Origin: Fomitopsis serialis
Taxonomy: Eukaryota; Basidiomycota; Agaricomycetes; Polyporales; Fomitopsidaceae
Direction of reading: 5' to 3'
Length of the DNA: 45,722 nt
Assembly: GCF_022376445.1 (NCBI RefSeq)
Contig: NW_025955283.1
Location: 1 to 45,722, forward strand
The notes beneath the pieces are model-generated. The model ran no database searches. It had not been told where the DNA came from and saw only the letters and a list, made by a program, of their open reading frames with translations. The stretch's first letter is position 1. Every line of letters begins with the position of its first letter. Shown here piece after piece: positions 35,333 through 45,722 of the stretch. A program made the position numbers and the translations under genes.

Positions 35333-36242
35333 CCAGCCCACATCCACCTCCACCACCACACCCGCACCTACAGCCATGTCTCCCAAGATCGCCATCATCA
35401 TCTACTCCATGTACGGCCATGTCGCCAAGTGTACGTCCCCATCCCCGTCTCTCTAACGTTGAGTGCTCACCGTGCGTGCACAGTGGCCGAGTCCGTGAAG
35501 AGCGGCGTCGACGCCGCCGGCGGCTCCGCGACCATCTACCAGGTCGCCGAGACCCTCCCCGAGGCCGTCCTCGAAAAGATGCACGCGCCCCCCAAGGGCC
35601 CCTACCCCGTCATCCAGCCCGCCGACCTCACCCAGTTCGACGCCTTCATCTTCGGTGTCCCCACCCGGTACGGCAACATGCCCGCCCAGCTCAAGGTGCG
35701 TTGCCCTCCCTACCCGCGGGCGCTGACCGGCTGACCTCGATCGCGCACAGGCGTTCATCGACGGGACGGGCCAGCTCTGGGCGCAGGGCGCGCTCGCGGG
35801 CAAGTACGTCTCCGTGTTCGTCTCGACGGCCGGCCTCGGCGGCGGCCAGGAGACCACCGTCATCAACCTGCTCTCCACCTTCGTCCACCACGGCCTCATC
35901 TTCGTCCCCCTCGGCTACAGCAAGGCCTTCCCCCAGCTCGCCAACCTCACCGAGGTCCACGGTGGTGAGTGTCATTTTCCCTGTTTTTTGTGGCTGGCTG
36001 GGCATCGGTGTGCGCGAATGCCGCGGTAGGAGCGCATATACCCACTGCCTTGCATCAGTCATGCCGTCATCCCTCATCGCGAACCGATCGCTGACGAGCA
36101 CGCTCCACACACAGGCTCTCCATGGGGCGCCGGCGCGTTCGCGGGCACCGATGGCTCGCGCCAGCCGTCCGCGCTCGAGCTCCAGGTCGCCAAGATCCAG
36201 GGCGAGCACTTCTACTCCGTCCTCTCGAAGGTCAACTTCTGA
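35253..36242 (+). CDS. NAD(P)H:quinone oxidoreductase, WrbA/flavodoxin-like
   Basis: Flavodoxin-fold enzyme that reduces quinones by two electrons with bound FMN, protecting against semiquinone radicals. In wood-decay fungi it is also linked to lignin-derived quinones. Four exons, 35253-35430, 35484-35695, 35751-35964 and 36115-36242, sum to 732 bases, or 243 residues. Seen motifs: KIAIIIYSMYGHVAK (FMN phosphate loop), FIFGVPTRYGNMPAQLK, and VFVSTAGLGGGQETT; the C-terminus ends HFYSVLSKVNF. A 41-residue Lys/Thr/Pro-rich extension (MCFPSKKTK...) precedes the core. Starting at 35376 (MSPKIAIIIY) gives the size of typical WrbA proteins. All introns are GT-AG. Confidence 0.93.
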
Positions 36243-38480
36243 GTGGCGGGAGCTGAGCCCGAGGAATGTACGAGTGGGACTTGAGTGACATTGTATCGTA
36301 TCGTAATGGTCTCGTCGCTATCGCTTTATATTTCTTCTTGACGGCTGCGAGCGTGAGCGGTTGAGACTCGGACGCATTGAGCTCAAGGAAAGTACGCTTG
36401 CCATTGCACTCTGCAGCGCAGCCAGCGGGCGGATGCGACAGTGTTCCAACGACACAGAGAACGCCCGGCAGACGCGGACTAGGGCGCTGGCCACTAGCTG
36501 TATGCGCCGAGTCTATACAATGCGCACTTAGCACGAACCTTCGCATCTTCTCCGACTCGGACCCGGCACGTACGTTCGCGCCCTGGAACCTTCTTCCCGG
36601 TGGACACGGTCGACGTCAACTCTAACGGCACCATCTGCCACCTACGCCTTGACGCTATGTTGCAGCCATCATCAGGTGCGTCTGTGCGCGGCTCGGATTG
36701 ACGACGTCGTTGCAGATTCGGACCTACGAGAGTTCGGCGCTGCAAGCTGCTGGGTGATGGGCTGTAAGCCTGTACTCTGCGCAGGTGGTGTTGCGCCTCA
36801 TCGGTGTTTACACCTCCTTGGAGTTGCTGGGTGATGGCTGAGGGGAGCAACGTGCGTGGTGGTGACGGAGGATGGTTTCTATACCGTCGTATCGTCGGCA
36901 TTCGTATTAGGCTGTATTCGGCGTCGATGTCTGTACGCGCTCATCGTGCCAATGGAGGGTGTAGAGGGCTGATGGAGTCGGGACGCTCGGTCCCCTGCCC
37001 CAATTGGGCTCTCGATATCATCTCTGCATTTCATCGTGGCTGGCACTCCTACATGCTCCGCTGCGCAATGGGGATGCCTGCCAGGATCTCGGCGAGCCCA
37101 GCCACGGCGTTCATCACATCGCTCGGGTAGCAATGCGGGCCAGAGATTCCGCAGTGCGCGAATGCAGCGACTCGCAGAAAGCCCAGCGGCATAGTACTAA
37201 CGTCATTGAATATCGACGCGCACAAAAATTTGAGCGGCACTGGCCCGGCGCGTCGCGCGATATGCGGAATGACACAACGCAATGCGACGCTATACGATAC
37301 CAAGTCAGAAATCTGACCTGACGCGGTCAGGTGACCACGCTCGGTAGGTGTGTCCCGCTACAGTGTACGGGGCTTATATCGCGACGCCAATCAGGGTCTC
37401 TCTCGTATGCTAGAGTTGTATACCTAATACAGTACTGAGGGACGTGGTGTCTCAAATCTTGTGGCACTTTAGGCTGCATACATTTGACGCGTGGCGGTCA
37501 GGTGATCGCGTATGTACCGGCGCTTGTGACGTGTCGATCCGACTTTCAGTTGAACTTGTCCTGCTCTTCACTAGCACTGACGGACGCTGACAAAACAGCT
37601 CATCTGCCTCCATCTGCTCTAGACTCGCCAGATTTTGAACTTGGAATGCAGTCCCGACGCAGTCATGGTTATCTGGGCGTCCGAGTTGAAATCGTAATGG
37701 GTCCAGAAACTTGGGGTACCGCACACATGGATATTTGGTCAGTCCGAGTTTGGTTGGCGTCCTTGTAAGTAACATACTCAATTTGTTATTGCAGCCATGG
37801 TAACATTGACAATCATTATCATCAAGGCGGAGGAGGTCGGGAGTGTCTGCCAAGTGCGACGACGAGCCGCCTGCACTTCTCGTAGACTTTGAAGACAACC
37901 TTGTACGCGGTGCTGAGTAGAGCGATCGCAGACCGACAACTTAAGGTTGCATGACTAGCACCTTCACATGGGCTCGCTATCAAATCGTTGTTACTCACGT
38001 TCACGCCTGATGGCGCGAGCAGGCCCCTTTGCAACTGGCCACCGTGTCATTCGTAGGCTGGACCTTTGCCTTGCTGGACTCGTTGGGCCTCCTGGGAGTG
38101 GACTACTAGAGTCTTGTGGCTCCTGTATCAATCACCTGAAGCACCTGAGAGAGTACCATTGGCGGGCGAAGTTAGACGTTCGGCAGACCTGGATGGATTT
38201 GGAGTCGGTGCGTGACGGATCGTGCGTGCTACTATAGGCATGTGTTAAAATTTGCTAAATTGACAGAGCCCACCGTCTCAGCGGATGGGATTGGCCCTCG
38301 ATTGGCTTTGCGTGATTTGCTTGTCAACCGCAAAACGGGCATGGAGGTTGACGCATCGACTTCGACGGAGGCGTCAAACTCAGGTTTACACAACTGGATC
38401 ATGGCCGAGCAGAACTTGGATACATCTCAAGCATACGAAGGCAGAATCAAACAGTTCGATCCAGTGGAAGTGAGTGTGGC
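36243..38480. other. Gene-poor stretch left of the DUF6534 cluster
   Basis: About 2.2 kb with scattered open frames (up to 148 codons, minus strand at 37452-37898) and no recognised domain. A few pieces near 37960-38460 read like coding sequence on the plus strand (for example RLALRDLLVNRKTGMEVDAS), but splice sites do not link them. This may be heavily decayed coding DNA related to the family to the right. Confidence 0.35.
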
Positions 38481-39540
38481 AACTTCCCATTCGTCGTCTT
38501 CGTCGACCTGACTACTCGCACAGCGCATGTCAACTCATATATTGCTACTAGCGGAAACCCGTGCTCCGCTACGGACTGGTATATTGCTATGTGAGTGTTG
38601 AATGGATGCCGGACAGTGAAACCTCGCATACACGCATTTGATCTAGGACAGGTCGTCATGCCGATGCTCAGCACATCTGCGTCAAGATCCAGCGGCGTAT
38701 CCCCATCGTAGGCAATAACTTGCGAGACGGTCATAGGGACATGACGGCAGACATTCATCTTTGCCAGCATGTGCCAGTGTGCGGCTACGTTGATTCCCAC
38801 AGAACAATCACCGGCTTCTTGGTGCAGATTCAGACACCCGACAGATTGTCTGCCCTTCCTTTCGTTTGCATATAATCAGGTTGATGCAGGGCTCCATCGG
38901 GGCGATGTTTGGCAGCCTCTTTGTGCGGATGTCCTCGCTGGTATTCAAGTCTCGTTGCATGCTTCGTTACTCACAACAAGTTGATTTGCCCGCGATGTCA
39001 GAGTGAGCATCCGTAGTGCGATCGTGGAATGATATGTATCGTCTACGCCACGGTAACCATCGAGATTTCAATATTCAGTGTCACTCATAGCCCGCTTACT
39101 GGCATGGCTTACAACGAAGCTACAGCCTCGTCACCGCCGTTAAATACCCTCGTGAGTAGCCTAATTGATTCATTAAACAAAATCTGCTCAATGAGTTGTG
39201 GATGCTCGCAAGTGGACGTGGTTGCAAAGCTCATGACCACATGCCAGCAACCGCCTTGCTGTACATCACCCGGGGTTGTAGCTTCCGAATGACAGTGCAT
39301 GTGCATTCAACCATTTATGTGAGTTCAATTGTCTTTCCAATGCAGACGTCGCAATCACCAATATGTGAATCTGCGCAAGACGCTACGTCAACGGGGATGA
39401 TTAGCATACTTGTGGACATATCCGCATGGTTCTTGTGTCAGCCCTTGCCACGCTTACGATGGTTCACCTACCCCAGTCGCTTCCTCGGTGTACACTGGTA
39501 CGTCAAACTGATCGATGTACTGACACGTAGATGTTGATCG
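38480..39540 (+). pseudogene. Fragments of DUF6534-type membrane protein genes
   Basis: Near 38520-38590 the words HVNSYIAT and a TATGTGAGTGTT donor-like string mirror the YVNSYLAM|GTGAGTG exon end of the intact gene at 41525-41555. Near 38880-38990 QGSIGAMFGSLFVRMSSL resembles the start of this family, and NELWMLAS near 39190 resembles the DELWNKIS part. The pieces are out of frame and separated by stops. I read them as one or two decayed tandem copies. Each match alone is short, so confidence is limited. Confidence 0.4.
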
Positions 39541-39911
39541 TCGTCACAGAGAGATACGGTCATACACCGAGGAAGCAGGTTTCTTGGCGTGACTCGCATT
39601 CAATCTCACTTCAGTGTCCGCTCACCTTGCTTTTGACATCGTTACACACAGTAAAGATTCGGGGATTTCACTCCGAGTCTCCGCTCTCCGCTCGTAGTTG
39701 AAGATGAAGCGTCCAGGAGTCGAAGACATTGCCTGACAGATGCGCACGATAACGTCTCGACTGACAGCGGATGGAGACGAACATCTTCAAGTTCTGGTCA
39801 GTCCATCGTTGTATGATTTCCCACGCCGCTAACACAGCATAGCACACCGTCTCATATAAACGTGAAGTACGCCCTACGTTGCCTCACAAGTGGCTCCAGT
39901 ACCAGTGAACC

Positions 39912-42071
39912 ATGGGAGAACTAGACACGACGTATGGTGCCACCTTAATTGGCGTGTGTGCATCCGCCATGTACGTCTACCACTAAAGCACACCATCGAG
40001 TGATTGACGCGCTCATCTGGGACTCGTGCAGACTTTACGGCATCACGAACCTGCAAGTGTACATCTACTTCCGAGCATACCCTCAAGACGAGCTCTGGAA
40101 CAAGATATCAGTCTGCTGGCTCTGGTATGTACTACCCACACCGATTCAACTTCGGCAACGAGCTTAAGCATGTGACGCGATGTTGCCGTAGGGGTTTGGA
40201 CTCACTACACCTCGCATTCTGCATATATATGATGTATTGGTACCTCATCACCAATTTCTGTGTTGTCGCGGAATTGGGGATGGTGCACTGGAGTTTCCAA
40301 GTACGATCTCAGCTTTGTCCCTGAGTGGACGACTATTTGACTATGTTCAACATTGCAACAGGCCCAAATTATGATCACCGTAAGCCGTTTTATTCAGCCG
40401 TCGTAGCTTCAACATCCAGACATTCTTCGCGTCAAAGGCATTTGTCATACTCAGCGTGGATACGTGAGTTCTGCTCTTATATGTGAACGTCCTTTCCAGT
40501 GACCGGTGGTTCACAAGATTGTATACATTTCGCGTCTGGAAGCGTGAGTTTGGGTCGCCAATCAAACGCGGCCCCCATTGATTCTGGTGAGCACAACAGT
40601 AGATGCTACAGCCCACAATTTTCGTGGATGGCGTCGCTTGAGACCCGTGTCTATGGTCATTGTAAGTTTGAATGCAGTTGTCGCCGCTTCGCGTGTGACT
40701 CACTTGTCTCAGTCGATAGCTCTGTGCGCTGGGTTCGGTAGGTACCGACTGGTCTCCCCTTGTCAGTCTCACACTGAAGCCTCTGGTTTACGCCCGTTGC
40801 CTGTACATGTAGCCGCTGGAATAGGTGAGTGTTGAGAACTCCTACTGTATGTCCTCGACTTGTCCTAAGAGTCTTGTAATACAGTGCTCTGCTATGAGAT
40901 GTTAGTGTCGGTGCGCTGATCTGGCGCTGCTGTCACTCATTCAATTCACGTTCTAGCATGCAAATGGACCAGTTCTCACGGGCCTTGCGACCACAATACT
41001 TGGCGCGTATCTGGTTTTATTGATTGCCCGACTCACGGTGACACCGAAAATCCAGTGGATCACGTACTATCCCGTGGGTACTGCCACATGCATTGACATT
41101 CTCATCGCCGCCTCGCTTTGCCATCTCCTCTCGCGACACCGCACTGGCTTCCGGAAGTCAGTGTTGATACAGACTTTGCTCATATACTGACACATCATCA
41201 ATCAGGACGGACTCTCTTATCAACTGGTTGATGTTCTACACATTGAACACGGGCCTAGTCACAAGGTCTGTACTGCTGACTTATAAGCTCATGACTGCAT
41301 CTAAATGCCAATATCTTCCCTGAACATGTATGTACAGCGCGTGCTCTCTCACCGCCGTCATCATGGTGTGCCCAGAGCAGTGATCCTGTCGCGATACATC
41401 GGTTGATATGAATGTTGTCAGCTTGCCTTCCCTGAAACATTCCTAGTGATCACATTCGAGTTCCTCATGGTCAAATGTATGTGCTGCAGCTACCTCACGT
41501 ATGTCGCACTGATTCCCTCCCATAGTATACGTGAATTCATATCTCGCTATGTGAGTGTTACGCATTGATGTTGGTGGGCACCAAGTCTCACGCACATTCG
41601 CTAAGGCTCAACGCCCGCAATTCACTACGCATACTGGGAGATGATGCGCCAGACGACATTGCCCTACAACCACGCATCACAAATTCGTCAAACTCAGTCG
41701 GCGAGGTCAAGGGCGGGACGTGGGGTTCCGATTCAGGCGCCACCATGATAGGCAGTGGTTTACGAGCCGGCGGGGGCAACAGCCTCGCAGCGAAAGTTGG
41801 CCTTCGCCCCCATGTGCACAGTGATGTCAACGCCACCTACGAAGAGGCAGGATCAACGAGGTACAAGTATGTAGACGGGCTATTGTCCATTTCACAAGAA
41901 GCTAGTACAGGTCTACGCTCGTACTACGCTGCCGACACAGGTCCGAATGTGGACGAAGTGTGGCGGCCTACGTTACATAGGCCTTCTCCAGCACATACTT
42001 CTCGGAGGACGTCGATACGTCTCTCTGATCAGGCGAGGGCGCTTTACGCTTCAGTATGTAGCCGAGGCTGA
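39912..42071 (+). CDS. DUF6534 multi-pass membrane protein
   Basis: A basidiomycete-specific membrane protein family with about seven predicted helices and no known function. The start at 39912 reads MGELDTTYGATLIGVCASA. The next exons give YGITNLQVYIYFRAYPQDEL, WGLDSLHLAFCIYMMYWYLI, FFASKAFVIL, LTGLATTILGAYLVLLIARL, IQWITYYPVG and RTDSLINWLMFYTLNTGLVT, then the signature VYVNSYLAM joined to LNARNSLR across an intron near 41555-41610. The cytosolic tail is Ser/Gly-rich. Many short introns are needed, and a few inner exon borders (40480-41000 and 41290-41520) are uncertain. The C-terminal end at 42071 assumes no further intron. Decayed relatives lie just upstream. Confidence 0.78.
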
Positions 42072-42420
42072 CGATCAACAGGGGCATGACATTCCTTGAA
42101 GGCCCATAACCCTCAATCTTGACGGAAGCTCTGGTATACCGGCGCACGTAAGCATTGACCATCCCCCAACCACTGCACCTCTAGACGTATCATTCATTTG
42201 TGTACAGACATGCCTTGAATTACCTCGAGTGGTGCTGTGTTGTTACATCACGGGCGGCAGACTTCGTTCTGACACCTTGCAACAAGTAATGTACACTAGG
42301 GAGAATTACATTGAGCATACGAGAGCGACATAGCAAGCGACATTCATGACAGTTCATAACAACGACCAGAAAGCGGCACCGAGAGACCGGGATATATGGA
42401 GCACGGAGCATATCGGTGGA
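42072..42420. other. Intergenic region between DUF6534 and MSH2
   Basis: The two genes converge, so this holds both 3' untranslated regions. No coding frame of note. Confidence 0.45.
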
Positions 42421-45400
42421 TCACAGCGAAGCGAGGACGCTCTGTACCCACGCATTGCCTTCAATCTGCGGTCGAAACTGCTCGACACACTTCTTGAGCT
42501 GCGCCAGTTGTGCGCTTGCAACAGAATCATCAGTATCTGCCATGACGATGTCTTCACCATCTTCTTGGGAAGTGTTGGCGGCCCATGTCCGAAGCAACTC
42601 TTCGATAATCTTGGTACCTTCTTCCACGACATCAGCGGGAAGCTCGGGTTCCCCACGTTTCTCTGTGAGAGTAATTCATGAGCGTAGTATGTTGGTACGA
42701 AGTACATCGCGACCCACCGGTATTGAAGTCTTCCAGTTCGTCTGCCTTTCGTTTCGCGAGCTGAAACAGTGCATCAGCAAGGGTCTCCGCTATCCAATAG
42801 CTTTAACTCGCACCTTCACGACGTTCTCCGGGAAGTTCGCGAGCTCGGCCACGTGAATACCGAAGCTTTGATCGCAAACGCCTGGCCAAGTCACAATGAG
42901 GGAGGACAGCGATCACAACCCGGCTTAGGCGTACCTGGGTCTACTTTGTACAACAGCGTGATGTCACGGTCCCGAGTCCCCTCATCAGACTTGGAGACAT
43001 GTGCAACCACGTGTAGATTCTTCACATGAGGGATTTGGTGGTCTAACGCGGTGAGCTCATGGAAGTGGGTCGCAAATAAGCAAAACGCATGAATCTCGGA
43101 TGCAATGTGTCTGTGGCAGCGGTCAGCGTGTCACTCGGCAGTGTCAGGCATGAGGCTGGCTTACTCTGAGATGGCCCACGCTAGGCCAAAGCCATCGTAG
43201 GTCGAGGTGCCTATGAAACAATCTCATTGAGCACATCGAGCGGTGCATATGTGATTGGCATTACCTCGTCCCAGCTCATCAATGATGATGAGCGAATCCT
43301 TCGAAGCAGACTGGCATGGCGAAACATTAGCATATTCCACTTAGCTTCATCAAGAGTACGAACTCGGAGGATGGTAGCAGTCTCGAGCATCTCAGCCATG
43401 AAGGTCGAGATACCCTTTAGCTGGCTATCCCCGGCACCCACTCGACACAAGATTGAGTCGAAGACGGGTATGCTAGCTTCTGAACATGGTACGAAGCAAC
43501 CAGTCTGTGCCATGAGAGCAATTACGCCAGCCTACATTCCATGTAAGATGAAGAACCGCCAGCGGTTACAACGCCGCGTCACACCTGTCGGATGTATGTG
43601 CTCTTGCCGCCCATGTTGGGCCCAGCTATATACCAGTCAGCTATCCGCGAGGACATGCAAGTCGGGGAGCGCACTGATGATTTGGAACTCGCTTTCATCT
43701 GATCGACAGATGAGTAAGCAAGAACACAAGCACAGAAAGTACTCACTCTTGATCATCTCGATATCGTTCGGGATGAAGCTCATGTCATCTTGAACTTCGA
43801 GGCACGGATGCCGAGCGTCTCTGAGGACCAAGCTGCCAGCCCCTGCGTAGAATGATTAGTAGACTATCCACGGGGCGACGCAACGAAGGCTCACCCTTCT
43901 CCTGCATACTCGGCTTCACGTAGGCTTCAGGAGCATTGACTGCCACATGAGCGAAGCTGAGTAGCTTCAGTGGCAACTCCTTGAACACCGCAAATTTACT
44001 CACCTAACAATCACATCAAGATGCGCAAGTACATTGTTCCACGATTCCAATACCGGAGCGTACGTCGCTGCAATTCGTCAGCCTACCCATCCATGTACAT
44101 CATCGTAACAGCTCACACGCGATGTTGACGACCTCTTTGACGAGGCCGCTCTGCGTCTTCTGATACTGCTCCGTTGTCTCCTGGTACTCGACAGCAAGCT
44201 CCTTCAATGCCTTCGTAGTGAAGAAATTCCCGCCCTTCGTGACGCCCAGCTCGATGTATCCCTTCTTGCCTGTGACCGACTTCGCGTCCTACAACCCCAA
44301 TGTATAAGCCCACGACGCGACACAGGCACCCTCTTTGCATAAAATAGGTTACTCACACCCTTCGACACCCGGAACACATACCCATAGACCTGCGAGTTCT
44401 CCAGGTGCAACTTTTTATCAAGCTCGAGGCTGATGTCACGCCCCGTCTTCTTGTGCTCCGCGTCCAGCCCGTCGCGCACCTCCTTCAGCTTGTCCGCGAG
44501 TGCCTGCAGCCGCGCGTCGTAATCCGGCTTAATGACGAAGTTGTGGTTTTCGAGCTCATCGAGGTCCAGCGTCTGCTCAACCATCTCGGCGTACTTGGAC
44601 AGGCTGTTGTTGAACTCCTGCAGACGAGGTAAGATAGGGAGTGGTGAGGCCGCACGGGTGCTTACTTTGAACTTGGTGAGGTAGGTCTCTTCGAGCAGGA
44701 ACTTATACTCGTCGTTTGACGTGTCGACGCTCTCGAGCACAGTGATGAAGCCTTCCAGCTAACACGAACGCCAAGACGTTATAGGGTCAATAGGTATGTG
44801 ATGAGAAGATCTGGGTTACCTTCAGAACGGCCTGATAGACTCGCACGACATCTTCAAGCGAGGCGACAGACTTCTGGAACCTCTTGCATATGCGGTGCAT
44901 ATCCGGCATCATCTTCAGGTAGTCATCCTGTACAGTATTCATCAATCTGGACGCAAGGTGCTCTGTAAACAATCGGTCATACCTGCAAGATTCTGCGGGC
45001 GTTGGCATCATCGACAAAGGTTTCAACGAGGTTCTGTCGTTTCCCTAAACATACCACTCTCTCAGCATCTCCACAACAGAACGGTTATCGTTGCCACCCA
45101 CTGATCTCATGCAGGTTGACAAGCGGTTGCTTCAACCAGCTCCCTAACAATCTCGACCCCTGCGCTGTCTTGCCCTTGTTCAGCAACCCAAACAACGTCG
45201 TATTCTTATTTGAGCCCTATATCGCGGTCAGTATCACGACCGCCCTCGACCGCTTTCAAAGACTCACAATGTTCCCAGGAGCCTCAGTAAGATTGAGTGC
45301 ACGCAACGCACTCGCATCGAGCCGCATGTACTGCGACAAGTCATGTATGCGGATGCTGAACGTGCCGTGGTTGGACGGGTCGGAGAGGAGGGAGAGGTAC

Positions 45401-45722
45401 GAAACGAGGGCAGACAACGCGGAAGGCGCAACTGGGAGGGAGAGTTCGGCTGAAAGGCATGACGCATATGAGCGGCAGGATTCCACTAGAAGAGAAACAG
45501 AGGTATATGCGCACGTATGACCACCCCAGAGTCGACGCTTGACGTCGAGGGCATTGAGCTCGGGCTCAGCAGGCGCACCATGTCGTCTTTGATGTTCTTG
45601 GCCGTGAAGTCACCTGCAGGTGCTCAGCTCAATGTTTCGGCAAGACAGGGAATAAAGGGTTAGCCTACTGGGCTTCCGCTCCGTGATGACACTCCACAGC
45701 GGTCTAGCACTCCTTCAGCTTC
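42421..45722 (-). CDS. msh2: DNA mismatch repair protein MSH2 (5' incomplete)
   Basis: MSH2 pairs with MSH6 or MSH3 to recognise mismatches in the nucleus. Reading from the right edge: [47 protein letters not shown], the core with [78 protein letters not shown], the [12 protein letters not shown] strand, Walker [14 protein letters not shown] near 43600, signature [12 protein letters not shown], Walker [21 protein letters not shown] across an intron near 43270, and [16 protein letters not shown]. It ends [11 protein letters not shown], stop at 42421. The N-terminal mismatch-binding domain lies beyond the window. In the last 55 bases two one-base losses break the frame (see findings). Confidence 0.93.

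Noticed and set aside
34670..35401. 243-codon minus-strand frame
   Set aside because: Overlaps the start and promoter of the quinone reductase gene on the other strand; composition is typical of GC-rich shadow frames.
35419..36288. 289-codon plus-strand frame
   Set aside because: Reads across quinone reductase introns in the wrong frame; Ser/Arg/Pro-rich.
45500..45580. A third frame break in MSH2 after MVRLL
   Set aside because: Resolved by an intron from a GTGCGC donor to a CTTTCAG acceptor that restores the expected frame into ELSLPV.

Overview
The window looks like nuclear DNA of a filamentous basidiomycete, most likely an agaricomycete (mushroom or polypore class). Genes are split by many short GT-AG introns of about 45-70 nt. 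Housekeeping genes have GC-rich third positions. Accessory families typical of Agaricomycetes are present: FunK1 kinase-like proteins, a DUF6534 multi-pass membrane protein, a class II cytochrome P450 and an arylsulfotransferase. No bacterial, organellar or CRISPR features and no convincing tRNA or rRNA gene were seen. The window may be close to contig ends, since both terminal genes run off the edge and both contain frame breaks.

Layout: arylsulfotransferase, partial and broken (<1-1788, -); unassigned DNA; COP9 signalosome subunit 3 (2911-4633, -); cystathionine gamma-lyase (5268-6687, -); FunK1 copy A, a pseudogene (7696-10383, +); cytochrome P450 with an in-frame stop (10571-12925, -); unassigned DNA with a small triplicated 14-mer; glucose-6-phosphate isomerase (14331-17061, +); FunK1 copy A', a pseudogene (17523-20069, -); a P450 3'-end relic (20464-20660, +); a 97-residue Cys-rich protein (20834-21316, -); a tocopherol-cyclase-like protein (22006-23302, -); a large unknown protein D (23760-26858, -); eIF3g (27723-29127, -); decayed paralogue D' (29444-32563, +); a gene-poor stretch; a WrbA-type quinone reductase (35253-36242, +); a gene-poor stretch with DUF6534 relics; an intact DUF6534 gene (39912-42071, +); and MSH2 (42421->45722, -), 5'-incomplete.

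The conserved genes serve unrelated core functions (protein turnover, transsulfuration, glycolysis, translation initiation, mismatch repair, redox) and form no pathway cluster. Between them lie lineage-specific families in several states of decay. Two inverted duplications dominate. FunK1 copies A and A' converge on the P450 and PGI genes. D and D' diverge from either side of eIF3g. P450 tail sequence next to both FunK1 copies suggests that a P450-FunK1 pair was once the duplicated unit.

The most striking signal is a sharp CpG desert at about 17.2-18.3 kb (one CpG in about 1 kb, in otherwise CpG-rich DNA). It covers only the 3' half of FunK1 A' and its downstream flank. The edge of the desert coincides with a drop in similarity to copy A, so A' looks like a mosaic of an old CpG-depleted half and a younger or converted half. 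The D/D' family is the best candidate for an undescribed protein family. All functional calls come from reading motifs by eye; no database search was run.
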